Assembly (NCBI GenBank): GCA_026400535.1
Contig: JAPLOU010000037.1
Coordinates: 78,775-142,774 of the forward strand
Direction of reading: 5' to 3'
Length of the DNA stretch: 64,000 bases
Origin: Hyphomicrobiales bacterium
GTDB taxonomy: Bacteria; Pseudomonadota; Alphaproteobacteria; Rhizobiales; Beijerinckiaceae
Shown here piece by piece: positions 38,001-47,574 of the stretch (positions are counted from its first letter, which is position 1; every line of letters begins with the position of its first letter). The notes under the pieces are model-generated. The model had not been told where the DNA came from and searched no databases. It saw nothing but the letters and a program-made list of their open reading frames with translations. Both the position numbers and the translations under genes were made by a program.

Positions 38001-38912
38001 TCATCCCGGCTGTTGCAGCCCGACTTGGTCGGCACAGTAACGCGCGATCTCCTCATGGGTTGCAAACCAGACCCCGGGCAGCGACTTGGCGTGCCGGATG
38101 ATCTCGTCGAGGATGAAGATGCGCGAGCGGTGGCCGATGTGGTGCGGGTGCATGGTCAGCACATAAAGGCCGCCTTCCTCATGGGCCATGTCAAGCTCGC
38201 GACGAAAGATGTTCAGCACGATTTCTGGCCCGGTATAGGGTCTGAGCGAGGCCATCCGGTCCATATTGAAGTAGATGGCGTCGTCGCGGATCCACTCGAC
38301 CGGCAATTCGACGATTCCGGTGGCTTCGCCCTGGTCGAGCAGTTCGTAGGGCTCGTCGTCCGCCATCAGTGACGAGTCGTAGAGCAGACCCATCTCGCGG
38401 ATGATCTTGAGCGTGTAGGGCGAGAAGTCCCATGAGGCCGTGCGCATGCCGACGGGGCGACGTCCCGAGAGCTTTTCCAGGACCTCCGTGGCCCTGAGCG
38501 CGAGGTCACGCTCGGTGACATGATCGAGTTTCGAATTGAACTCGTGAATCCAGGAGTGGATGCCCAGCTCGTGGCCAGCGGCGACAACCGCCCGCGCTTC
38601 CGCCGGATGCAGCATCGCCGACACGGCGGGCATGAAGAAGGTTGCCGGCACGCCATGGCGCTCGAGCAGTTTCAGGATGCGCGGCGAGCCCTTGCGCGCG
38701 CCATACTGGCCCTGGCTCATCTTGCCGTGGGAGTTTCCGCCGAAGCGCAGCTCGATGGTTTCGTGATCACTGTCGAAGGACAGCGCGACAGCGCAGCGCG
38801 CACCGTTCTTCCACTGCTTCGGGGCCAGCGAACGGCCAGCCCGGACATGGTCGACCTTCGCGCGCCACACGGCTTCAGGCCAGGTCCAGGGCTTTTCTGC
38901 ATCCGTGCTCAT
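38001..38912 (-). CDS. Polysaccharide deacetylase-family (NodB/PuuE-like) hydrolase
   Basis: CAVALSFDSDHETIELR ... GVPATFFMPAVSAMLHPAEARAVVAAGHELGIHSWIHE ... MRTASWDFSPYTLKIIREMGLLYDSSLMADD. Confidence 0.87.
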   Translation of the reverse strand: MSTDAEKPWTWPEAVWRAKVDHVRAGRSLAPKQWKNGARCAVALSFDSDHETIELRFGGNSHGKMSQGQYGARKGSPRILKLLERHGVPATFFMPAVSAMLHPAEARAVVAAGHELGIHSWIHEFNSKLDHVTERDLALRATEVLEKLSGRRPVGMRTASWDFSPYTLKIIREMGLLYDSSLMADDEPYELLDQGEATGIVELPVEWIRDDAIYFNMDRMASLRPYTGPEIVLNIFRRELDMAHEEGGLYVLTMHPHHIGHRSRIFILDEIIRHAKSLPGVWFATHEEIARYCADQVGLQQPG

Positions 38913-38916
38913 CTGT

Positions 38917-39894
38917 TCACTCCTCTGCATGATGACAGGCAACGCTTGCGCCGTCAGGGTGGGCGGAAAGCCTTGGACGTTCGCTGCGGCACAGATCGCT
39001 GGCCAGGGGGCAGCGCGTGCTGAAGGCGCAGCCAGGCGGAAGATTGGTGGGGCTGGGCAATTCCCCGTCGAGCACCCGGCGTGGCTTGGCGCGCTGGCGC
39101 ACCGGGTCAGGCTCCGGGGCCGCCGCCAGTAGAGCCTGCGTGTAGGGGTGTCGGGGCTTGCCGAACAGCACGGACATGGACGCTGTTTCGACGATACGCC
39201 CAAGATACATCACCGCCACACGGTCGGCGATATGACGCACCACCGACAGGTCATGCGACACGAACAGGTAGGACATGCCCCGTTCGCGCTGCAGGTCAAC
39301 CAGCAGGTTGAGGATCTGCGCGCGCACCGACACATCGAGCGCGGATACCGGCTCATCGCAGATCACGAGCTTCGGCTGGAGCGCAAGTGCCCTGGCAATC
39401 ACGATGCGCTGCCGCTGGCCACCGGAGAAGGCATGCGGGAAGCGGGATGCATGATCGGGTTCAAGCCCCACCGCCTTGAGCAGTAACGCCACCCGGTCAC
39501 GCAGGGCCGAGCCCCTTGCGAGGCCGCGGACCAGCAGCGGTTCGCCGATCGCCGCCCCTATCGAAAGCCTTGGATTGAGCGAGAGTGCAGGGTCCTGAAA
39601 CACCATCTGGGCGTCGCTGCGAATGGTGCCGAGGCTATCGCGATCGGCGCTGTCGACGAGCCTGCCCGCCACCTTGATGTGCCCCGCGGTCAGCGGAACC
39701 AGACCGAGTATGGCATTGGCGAGGGTGGATTTGCCGCAGCCAGATTCGCCGACAAGGCCGAGGGTCTCCCCCGGCGCAATCGCCAGAGACACCCCGTCGA
39801 CCGCTTTCAGGGGCGCCCCGGCCTTGCGAAGAAAGCCGCCGCGCGACCGGAAATGAACCGCGGCGTCCCTCACATCGAGAACAGCGCCGCTCAT
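38917..39894 (-). CDS. Oligopeptide-type ABC transporter ATP-binding protein
   Basis: LVGESGCGKSTLANAILGLVPL ... FSGGQRQRIVIARALALQPKLVICDEPVSALDVSVRAQILNLL. Confidence 0.92.
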   Translation of the reverse strand: MSGAVLDVRDAAVHFRSRGGFLRKAGAPLKAVDGVSLAIAPGETLGLVGESGCGKSTLANAILGLVPLTAGHIKVAGRLVDSADRDSLGTIRSDAQMVFQDPALSLNPRLSIGAAIGEPLLVRGLARGSALRDRVALLLKAVGLEPDHASRFPHAFSGGQRQRIVIARALALQPKLVICDEPVSALDVSVRAQILNLLVDLQRERGMSYLFVSHDLSVVRHIADRVAVMYLGRIVETASMSVLFGKPRHPYTQALLAAAPEPDPVRQRAKPRRVLDGELPSPTNLPPGCAFSTRCPLASDLCRSERPRLSAHPDGASVACHHAEE

Positions 39895-40874
39895 GCGGCA
39901 GCTCCGAGCGTCGCTACCTGACCGGAGCGCCAGCAGGCGGCTTGATGGCCGGGGGCGTGATCGACGAGGGGAGGGCTCTCGATACGGCAACGGTCTTCGG
40001 CCAAAGGACAACGGCTTGCAAAACGGCAGCCGGAGCCATGGGATGAGGGCGGGGGCACGGTGCCCTCAATGGTGGCGAGCCGCGATTTGGGCTTGATCCC
40101 GGCACGCGGAATGCTGGCCAGAAGCAGCGCAGTATAGGGGTGCCGTGGCGCCCGGAAGAGCTCCTCCGCTGTCGCCGTCTCCGCGACACGGCCGGCATAC
40201 ATGACCACGACCCGGTCGGCGATGTCGGCGACCACGCCCATGTCGTGGGTGATGAGCAGGACGGCGGTGCCACGCTCCGCCACCAGTTGCCGGATCAGGT
40301 GCAGGATCTGCGCCTGGATGGTGACGTCGAGCGCCGTTGTCGGCTCGTCGGCAATCAGCAGGCGCGGGCCGCAGATCAGTGCGATGGCGATCATGATGCG
40401 CTGGCACATGCCGCCGGACAGTTCGAACGGGTATTGCGCCAGCCGCCTGTCCGGGTCGGAAATGCCGATCGAGACCAGCATCTCCCGTGCGCGCAGCATG
40501 GCCTCCCGTGCCGAGACGGAGCGGTGGGCGGTGAGCGCCTCCGCAATCTGGTCGCCCACCGGCATCAGCGGATCGAGAGAGGCCGTGGGTTCCTGAAAGA
40601 TGATCGAGGCGTCGCGGCCCCTGATCGCTGCCATGGATGACATGTCGCGTGTCGCAAGGTCCTTGCCTTCGAGCAGGATGCGCCCGCCGGCAAGGCGGAC
40701 CGCGTCGGGAAGCAGGCGCAACACGGCGAGCGCCGACAGCGACTTGCCGCAGCCGGACTCGCCGACCAGCGCGACGATCTCGCCCTGGCCGACCGACAGC
40801 GACAGGCCATCGACGACCGCAGCTGCACCGATTTCAAGCCTCAGCCGATCAATGTCCAGAACTGGAGCGGTCAT
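39891..40874 (-). CDS. Oligopeptide-type ABC transporter ATP-binding protein
   Basis: LVGESGCGKSLSALAVLRLLPD ... LSGGMCQRIMIAIALICGPRLLIADEPTTALDVTIQAQILHLI. Confidence 0.92.
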   Translation of the reverse strand: MTAPVLDIDRLRLEIGAAAVVDGLSLSVGQGEIVALVGESGCGKSLSALAVLRLLPDAVRLAGGRILLEGKDLATRDMSSMAAIRGRDASIIFQEPTASLDPLMPVGDQIAEALTAHRSVSAREAMLRAREMLVSIGISDPDRRLAQYPFELSGGMCQRIMIAIALICGPRLLIADEPTTALDVTIQAQILHLIRQLVAERGTAVLLITHDMGVVADIADRVVVMYAGRVAETATAEELFRAPRHPYTALLLASIPRAGIKPKSRLATIEGTVPPPSSHGSGCRFASRCPLAEDRCRIESPPLVDHAPGHQAACWRSGQVATLGAAA

Positions 40875-40884
40875 GCTGAGCCAC

Positions 40885-41664
40885 TCAGCGTTTGTCGGCG
40901 ATCGGGCCGGGCTCGAAGACGCCGAGCGAATTGCCGCCATCGACTGCGAGCGTGGCTCCGGTGATGAAGCTGGCCCGATCGGAGGCCAGATACAGGACCG
41001 CTCCCGGCGCATCGGTCGGGCCGCTGCTGCGGCCAAGCGGAATGCGGCTCAGCATGCGATCGACATAGTCCGGCGACAGCGGGCTGACCACGCTGCCCGG
41101 AGCGAAGCCGGGCTCGACCACATTGATGCGAATGCCCTGCTCCGCCAGTTCGATGGCAAAGCCCTTGGCTATCCGCTCCAGCGTCGTCTTCGAGGTGCAA
41201 TAGGGCACAGTGCCCTTGCGCAAGGCGCGTGCAGCACCGGACGAGATCATGATGATCGCACCCTTCCGGCCTGCGGCAATCATGGCCTTGGCGAACTCGC
41301 GGGTGACGAGGTAGGGTGCGCGCACGTTGATGTTGAAGATGCGGTCCCATTCGGCGGTGTCGATCTGGAGCAGCCCGCCTGCCGGATAGACGCCGGCATT
41401 GTTCACGACCACATCCGGCACACCCCAGTGCGCGGTGACCGTCGCCACGAGATCGAGGATCGACGCCTCGCTGGTCAGTTCGGTCTGGTGGACCATCGCC
41501 CGCGCTGCCGGGATGCGGTTCTCGGCGATGATCGCCTCCGCCGCATCCTTGCGGGCGTCAGCCATCACGACGCGGGCGCCCTCGCGCCAGAAGGCCTCGG
41601 TGATCCAGCGCCCGAAAACACCGGCGGCGCCAGTGACGACGACGATCCTGTTGTCGAATTCCAT
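40885..41664 (-). CDS. SDR-family oxidoreductase
   Basis: IVVVTGAAGVFGRWITEAFWREGARVVMAD ... VVNNAGVYPAGG ... PYCTSKTTLERIAKGFAIELAEQGIRINVVEPGF. Confidence 0.9.
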   Translation of the reverse strand: MEFDNRIVVVTGAAGVFGRWITEAFWREGARVVMADARKDAAEAIIAENRIPAARAMVHQTELTSEASILDLVATVTAHWGVPDVVVNNAGVYPAGGLLQIDTAEWDRIFNINVRAPYLVTREFAKAMIAAGRKGAIIMISSGAARALRKGTVPYCTSKTTLERIAKGFAIELAEQGIRINVVEPGFAPGSVVSPLSPDYVDRMLSRIPLGRSSGPTDAPGAVLYLASDRASFITGATLAVDGGNSLGVFEPGPIADKR

Positions 41665-41671
41665 GTTCGTC

Positions 41672-42538
41672 TCATCCTCTTGGTCTGGAGCGTGGATCGA
41701 GATGATCCCTCAGCCAGTCTCCCAGCACATTCACTGACAGAACCAGCAAGAACAGGCATGCGCCCGGAAACGCCGTGAGCCACCAGGCCCGTTCGAGATA
41801 CTGTCGGCCGGCGCTCAGGATCGTTCCCCAGCTCGGTGTCGGTGGCTGAATGCCAAGGCCGAGGAAGGAGAGCGAGGCCTCGAACAGGATCATCAGGCCG
41901 AACTCTGCCGTTGCGACGACGAGGAGCGGCCCGGCAATGTTGGGCAGGATGTGGCGCAGCAGCAACCTTGGGCCGCCCGCTCCCGCCAATTCCGCGGCGC
42001 GCATGTAGGGCAGCGTCGCGACCTGCAGCGTCTGGGCGTAGGCGACGCGGGCATAGCGCGGCCAGCGCGTCAGGCCAAGCACGAGGATCAGGGTCTGAAA
42101 GCCCGGTCCGACAACGGCAACGGCCAGCACGGCGAGCAGAATCGCGGGAATTGACAGCATGATGTCGACGAAGCGCATGATCGCCACTTCGATCCAGCCG
42201 CGCCGCCAGCCGGCCAGCATGCCGAGCGCGCTGCCGATGAGCAGCGAAACCGAAACGGACGCGACGGCCACAAGCATCGAGGCGCGCGCGCCATGGATGA
42301 CGCGGGACAAGAGATCCCGCCCGAGATCATCCGTTCCCATCAGATAGGTCAGGCCCTGCGCGGTGGTGTGGCCGGGCGGCCTGAGCCGCTGGATCAGGCT
42401 CTGGCGCGCAGGATCGAAGGGAGCGAGCAGCGGCGCGAACAGGGCCATGAGCACAAAGGCGCCAAGCAGGCTGGCCATGATGATGATCGATGCGGGCGCC
42501 CGCGCCAGGCGCGTGCGCAGGTTTGCGGCGAGGCTCAT
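41672..42538 (-). CDS. DppC-type ABC permease
   Basis: GTDDLGRDLLSRVIHGARASMLVAVASVSVSLLIGSALGMLAG ... GIQPPTPSWGTILSAGRQYLERAWWLTAFPGACLFL. Confidence 0.92.
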   Translation of the reverse strand: MSLAANLRTRLARAPASIIIMASLLGAFVLMALFAPLLAPFDPARQSLIQRLRPPGHTTAQGLTYLMGTDDLGRDLLSRVIHGARASMLVAVASVSVSLLIGSALGMLAGWRRGWIEVAIMRFVDIMLSIPAILLAVLAVAVVGPGFQTLILVLGLTRWPRYARVAYAQTLQVATLPYMRAAELAGAGGPRLLLRHILPNIAGPLLVVATAEFGLMILFEASLSFLGLGIQPPTPSWGTILSAGRQYLERAWWLTAFPGACLFLLVLSVNVLGDWLRDHLDPRSRPRG

Positions 42539-43458
42539 GGCTTGCCCAGCCTGATCCGGGGATCAATACCTGCATAAAGCAGGTCCGCCGCAAGATTGAC
42601 GGCGACATAAACCAGCGAGACGAAGAGCACGATGGCCTGCACGACAAGGAAGTCGCGCGACTGGATGGCCTGGATCGCCAACTGTCCGATCCCGGGCCAG
42701 GCAAACACGGTCTCGACGATGATGGCGCCGGCCAGCAAGTTGCCGGTCTCAAGCGCTGCGATGGTCACGACCGGAATCGCCGCATTGCGCAGCACATGCC
42801 GTGTCACGACCTTGCCGAGCGGCAGGCCGCGGGCCAGCCCGGCGCGGACATAATCCTTGCTGAGTTCATCGACGACCGCGATCCGGGCCATCCGGGCGAA
42901 GGTCGACATGGACAGCATGCCGAGCGCGATGGCCGGCATGACCACCGAAGCGGGGCCGTCAACACCGGAGGATGGCAGCCAGCGCAAGGTCACGGCAAAC
43001 AGCATGATCATCAGAATGCCGCTCAGGAAGGTTGGCATGCTCTGGCCAGTCACGACCAATGCGGCGATCGGGCGCTCGAACCATCGCCCGCGCCAGATGG
43101 CCATGGCGATGCCGGCAGGAATGCCAAACCCCACCGCGACGAGGAGCGCAGCCCCCGCCAGAGCCAGCGTGTAGGGAATACGGCTTGCGAGGATGTCCCA
43201 GGCGGGCACGCGCTGGACCACCGAGACACCCAGTTCGAGATTGAGCAGGCCGCCCAGAAAGGTCAGGTACTGGCGCCAGATCGGTTGAACAAAACCGAGT
43301 TCGCGCCGCACGGTTTCGATGTGCTCCCGCGTCGCGCCTTCTGGCACGAGCAGAAGCACCGGGTCGCCCGACAGGCGCATGACGAAAAAGACGATCGTCA
43401 TCACGCCGAATGTCGTCAGTGCTGCCTGCAGCAGACGGCTGAGAAGATAGCGCAGCAT
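42535..43458 (-). CDS. DppB-type ABC permease
   Basis: MLRYLLSRLLQAALTTFGVMTIVFFVMRLSGDPV ... YVRAGLARGLPLGKVVTRHVLRNAAIPVVTI. Confidence 0.92.
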   Translation of the reverse strand: MLRYLLSRLLQAALTTFGVMTIVFFVMRLSGDPVLLLVPEGATREHIETVRRELGFVQPIWRQYLTFLGGLLNLELGVSVVQRVPAWDILASRIPYTLALAGAALLVAVGFGIPAGIAMAIWRGRWFERPIAALVVTGQSMPTFLSGILMIMLFAVTLRWLPSSGVDGPASVVMPAIALGMLSMSTFARMARIAVVDELSKDYVRAGLARGLPLGKVVTRHVLRNAAIPVVTIAALETGNLLAGAIIVETVFAWPGIGQLAIQAIQSRDFLVVQAIVLFVSLVYVAVNLAADLLYAGIDPRIRLGKP

Positions 43459-43478
43459 GCATCCGGCCTCTCAGCCGG

Positions 43479-44969
43479 TCAGGGCTGCCAGCGCATATCG
43501 AACAGGAAGAACGCCTCGTTCGCGGTGGGCTGCCAACGGATTTCCCGACGCGCGCCGTAGATGGCGAAGTCCTGGTACAGGCCAAGACCTGGGACCTCGT
43601 CGCGCAGGATCTCGAAGGCGCGGCGATAGTGGGTCAGGCGCATGGCCTCATCCAGCGTTGCACGGGCGGCGTCGACCTGCTTGTCGAAATCGGCGTTCGC
43701 GTATTTCGCCCAGATCGAGCCGCTACGGAACAGCGGGAAGATGACGCCGTCGGCATCCTGGCAGGCGCAGCTCCAGCGGCCGAGCGAGATCGAACCAGCC
43801 TCGTCGGGCCGGCCCTGGCGTCGGCGCAGGAAGGTCGGATGGTCCATGGTCTGGATGTCGACCTTGAAGCCGACTTCCTGGAGCATCTGCTGCAAGGCTT
43901 CGACCAGGCGACGATCATAGGCCGGCGAGGTCAGGAAACTGAGCTGCGCGTTGACCGCATTTGCCTCTCGCAGCAGCGCCTTGGCCCTGGCGGGGTCAAA
44001 GGCATTGCCGCCGATCCCTTCGATGTAGCCGAAATTGGCGGGTGTCAGCACGACATCGACCTCCTTGCCGTAGCCCTGCAGCAGGGCCTCGATCAGGGTC
44101 TTGCGGTCGATGGCGTGGGCGATGGCGCGGCGGACGCGGACATCCTGTGTCGGGCCTGAAACGGCATTGATGAACATGTAGCCGATGCGCTCGGTCGGCG
44201 CGGCAAGGACCTGCAGCTTCGCATCGGACTTGATGCGCACGGCCTCGTCCGGCCCGAGCTGACGCACGATGTCGGCGCGCCCTGTCTGAAGGTCGGCGAT
44301 GCGGGTGGCTACATCCGGCACGACGCGGAAACTGGCTGTGTCGAAGGGTGGGCGGCCGCGCCAGTAGTCGGGCACGGCGTCGAGGGTCACGCCGACGCCG
44401 CGCTGCCAGGCGCGGAGCTTGTAGGGTCCGGAGCCGACCGGCTGGAGGTTGAAGGCCTGGGCGCCGATGCGCTCGACCACAGCCTTTGGCACGATCGACA
44501 GCTTGACGAGCTGGGCCATCAGGGCAGGGTAGGGTGCCTTGGTCTTCATCACCACGGTGGTGGCGTCGGTCGCCTCCGCGCTGGCGATCTGGTCGAACTG
44601 CGAGAGCTGCGGGCTGCGCAGGGCCGGATCGATGATGCGTCGGATCGAGTAGGCCACATCCTCGGAGGTCAGCGGCGAGCCGTCATGAAATCTGACCCCG
44701 CTCCGGATCTTGAACGACAAGGTGGTGTCGTCAACCTGACGCCAGCTTTCCGCGATCTGCGGCACGATCTTGCCGGAGACATCGCGCGTGACCAGATTGT
44801 CGAAGATGTTGCGGTAGATGGCATAGCTGTCGGTGTCCCATTGCAGATGGGGGTCGAGGGTCGCCGCGTCATTGGGCAGGTCGATGGTGATGGAGTCACG
44901 ATAGGGCTGGGCTGCGGCGGCGGTGACCACCATCAACGCCATCACAATGGCGGCAAGTCTCTTGAACAT
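43479..44969 (-). CDS. DppA/OppA-type ABC substrate-binding protein
   Basis: LDPHLQWDTDSYAIYRNIFDNLVTRDVSGKIVPQIAESWRQVDDTTLSFKIRSGVRFHDGSPLTSEDVAYSIRRI. Confidence 0.92.
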   Translation of the reverse strand: MFKRLAAIVMALMVVTAAAAQPYRDSITIDLPNDAATLDPHLQWDTDSYAIYRNIFDNLVTRDVSGKIVPQIAESWRQVDDTTLSFKIRSGVRFHDGSPLTSEDVAYSIRRIIDPALRSPQLSQFDQIASAEATDATTVVMKTKAPYPALMAQLVKLSIVPKAVVERIGAQAFNLQPVGSGPYKLRAWQRGVGVTLDAVPDYWRGRPPFDTASFRVVPDVATRIADLQTGRADIVRQLGPDEAVRIKSDAKLQVLAAPTERIGYMFINAVSGPTQDVRVRRAIAHAIDRKTLIEALLQGYGKEVDVVLTPANFGYIEGIGGNAFDPARAKALLREANAVNAQLSFLTSPAYDRRLVEALQQMLQEVGFKVDIQTMDHPTFLRRRQGRPDEAGSISLGRWSCACQDADGVIFPLFRSGSIWAKYANADFDKQVDAARATLDEAMRLTHYRRAFEILRDEVPGLGLYQDFAIYGARREIRWQPTANEAFFLFDMRWQP

Positions 44970-45100
44970 CTGGACGATCCGTGCGCCGACCGGGGTAAAA
45001 TGTCGCGGCAATGGCTTAGTTTCGCACGATGATTTCGCCTTGTCAGCAATGCGCGCCATGACATTTATCACAGGTGCGTGTGTGCCCTGAGCCGCCCGGG

Positions 45101-46678
45101 CTAGCGCAAGGCGGCAATCACCGCGTCGACCTTGGTGACCATCGCGACGTTCTGCATGGCGTAGTTGATCGACGCACGGTGCCAGTCGGCGTTCATGGTG
45201 GAGCAGCCGTCCTCCGGGATGATCATCACATAGCCCTTGTCGGCTCCGGTGCGGGCTGTGTGCTCGATCGACATGTTCGTCCAGGCTCCGGTCTCGATGA
45301 TCATGTCGCGGCCATTGGCCTTCAGGATCGTTTCGAGATTGGTCCCTTCCCAGGCGCTCATCCTGTTCTTGCGGATGATGTGGTCCGAGGGCTGGGCCTC
45401 AAGGCCTGGTACGGGCTCGGCGCCCCAGGTGCCGTCAACCAGCGCGGTGGCGTCCACCGCACCCTCGAACAGCGGCGCATTCAGGGTCATGTCGCGTCCA
45501 TCGGGACGGCGGCAGAACCAGACATGAATGACCGTGACACCGACACGGCGGCAGTGCTCGGCGAGGCGGCGCACGTTTTCGATAGCGTTCTGCTCGCGGC
45601 AATGGGCGGGCGAGCCGGAGGCCGCGAAGGCGCCGCCCTCCATCACGACGTCGTTCTGCATGTCCTGGATGATCAGCGCACAGCGCGCAGGATCGAGCCT
45701 CAGTTCGCCGTCAGTCGCCGATGCAGCGGGGGGCGCCGCGGGCGACGACGGCGCGGGGCGCGCTGCCGACCGGGCGCGCATGAAGGGTTCGTTGCGGGGG
45801 CCGATCTTGACGTCGACCGCGTAGATGGAGGTGGTGGCGCAGACATAGAGCGTGCGCCAGTCAGACCCGCCCCAGTGCAGGTTGGCCGCGAGTTCGGGGA
45901 TCGAGACCTTGCCGATGTGGCGACCATCGGACGCGAACACCCACAGCCCGCCGGGCGCCGTGACCCAGACATTGCCATCGGTGTCGCATTTCATGCCGTC
46001 CGGCACGCCGGGCCTGAGCATGTCGCTGATGCCGCTGGCGAAGACGCGTCCGTTCTTCAGCCTGCCATTGGCCTCGACATCGAAGACACGGATGTTGGCC
46101 TGCTCGGTGTCATTGACATAAAGCCGCTTCTCGTCCGGCGAAAAGCATAGCCCGTTGGGTTGGGAGAACATGTAGCGGTCGACCAGAAGTTCAGGTTCAC
46201 CGCCGGCGGCCGGCAACCGGAAAACGCCCTGCCATCCCAGTGCGCGCGGCCGCTCCACTCCGTAGACCGGCATGCGGCCATACCAGGGGTCGGAGAAATA
46301 GATCGAACCGTCCGAGCGGATGCACAGGTCGTTGGGGCTGTTGAGGTCTTGGCCCTCGAAGTGGCTGGCCAGCACCTCGCGCCGGCCGTCTGACCTGAAG
46401 CGCACGAGCGATGACGTGGCATGCTCGCAGACGATCAGGTTGAGGTCAGCGTCATAGGTCAGGCCATTGGCCTTGTTCGATGGGCGCAGCACCTCGCGAA
46501 CACCCGAACGATCGAGCCTCCGGCGCACATCCGCCGGCATGTCGGAGAACAGCAGATAGTGTTCAACCGGATGCCAGATCGGCCCTTCCGTGAAGGTGAA
46601 GCCGGTGCCGACCTGCCGGACGGGCGCATGCTCGTCGATCAGGCGCCGGAAGGATGGGTCGAGCGCGTCATGAGCCAT
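45101..46678 (-). CDS. SMP-30/gluconolactonase-like domain fused to isochorismatase-like cysteine hydrolase
   Basis: N-half FTEGPIWHPVEHYLLFSDMPADVRRRLD ... SPNDLCIRSDGSIYFSDPWYG; Ala/Pro linker; C-half CALIIQDMQNDVVMEGGAFA ... DMIIETGAWTNMSIEHTARTGADKGYVMIIPEDGCS. Confidence 0.88.
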   Translation of the reverse strand: MAHDALDPSFRRLIDEHAPVRQVGTGFTFTEGPIWHPVEHYLLFSDMPADVRRRLDRSGVREVLRPSNKANGLTYDADLNLIVCEHATSSLVRFRSDGRREVLASHFEGQDLNSPNDLCIRSDGSIYFSDPWYGRMPVYGVERPRALGWQGVFRLPAAGGEPELLVDRYMFSQPNGLCFSPDEKRLYVNDTEQANIRVFDVEANGRLKNGRVFASGISDMLRPGVPDGMKCDTDGNVWVTAPGGLWVFASDGRHIGKVSIPELAANLHWGGSDWRTLYVCATTSIYAVDVKIGPRNEPFMRARSAARPAPSSPAAPPAASATDGELRLDPARCALIIQDMQNDVVMEGGAFAASGSPAHCREQNAIENVRRLAEHCRRVGVTVIHVWFCRRPDGRDMTLNAPLFEGAVDATALVDGTWGAEPVPGLEAQPSDHIIRKNRMSAWEGTNLETILKANGRDMIIETGAWTNMSIEHTARTGADKGYVMIIPEDGCSTMNADWHRASINYAMQNVAMVTKVDAVIAALR

Positions 46679-46706
46679 GGTGCTGTCCTCTCGGATTGAG
46701 GCGCGA

Positions 46707-47555
46707 TCAGACGGGGAACCAGTCGCGCCGCTGCACGGTCTGGCTGATCGGGCCGGGAACAACCAAGTCGAGCCGCCCGACGACCTGGCCGCGTTCGACC
46801 TTGGCTGGCTTGTCGTGCACCGGCAGCAGGAACCTCGAGGCGTTGAGCAGCTTCTTGATCGCGGCCTTCTCCGAACGTTTCGAGCCGGCATGGTTGCCGG
46901 TCACCTGGACCTCATGGGAATAGATCACGTGGTAAGGATCGATGATCTGGTCCTGGAAGTCATAGATCACATCGCCGCAGATCGTGGCCCGCCCCTCGGC
47001 CGTCTCGACATGGATGTTCATCGAGCCTTCGGTATGGGCATTGGCCGCCTCCATGTAGACGCCGGGGATCAGTTCGATCGGCCCGGACAGTTCCAGATCC
47101 TCAAGCCGCAGCGCATGGCGCGTGTGCAGCCGCTCGATCAGGTGCTGGATGTCGGGCTTGGGGTATTGCGGATGCATCAGCCCCGAAACGGAGCATTCCA
47201 TCTCGCGCCGGTTGACCACCACCGTGGTGTTCATCGGGAAGTGGTCATCCTTGCCGGCATGATCGATGTGCAGGTGCGTGTGGCAGACGTAGCGCACATC
47301 ATTCATCTTGACGCCGTGCTTCGCCAACTGGTTCTGGATCATGTTCTCGTGGAACTGCAGACCGCGCATGCCGAGCGTTTCCATGATGGCGTTGTCACGA
47401 TAGCCGGTGTCGACCACGATCGGATACTGACCGCCGAGGATCAGAAAGCCATAGGTGTGCACACGGCGCGTGCGCCCGCAGCCGCGGCCGAGGACGAGGA
47501 AGCTCGATTCAAGCTCGATGTCGCCGTAGTCCAGAACCCTGATTTCAAGTGCCAT
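46707..47555 (-). CDS. MBL-fold hydrolase, N-acyl-homoserine-lactonase-like
   Basis: YGFLILGGQYPIVVDTGY ... VCHTHLHIDHAGKDDHFP ... ANAHTEGSMNIHVETAEGRATICGDVIYD. Confidence 0.83.
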   Translation of the reverse strand: MALEIRVLDYGDIELESSFLVLGRGCGRTRRVHTYGFLILGGQYPIVVDTGYRDNAIMETLGMRGLQFHENMIQNQLAKHGVKMNDVRYVCHTHLHIDHAGKDDHFPMNTTVVVNRREMECSVSGLMHPQYPKPDIQHLIERLHTRHALRLEDLELSGPIELIPGVYMEAANAHTEGSMNIHVETAEGRATICGDVIYDFQDQIIDPYHVIYSHEVQVTGNHAGSKRSEKAAIKKLLNASRFLLPVHDKPAKVERGQVVGRLDLVVPGPISQTVQRRDWFPV

Positions 47556-47574
47556 GTCTCATGCCCTCCCAATG

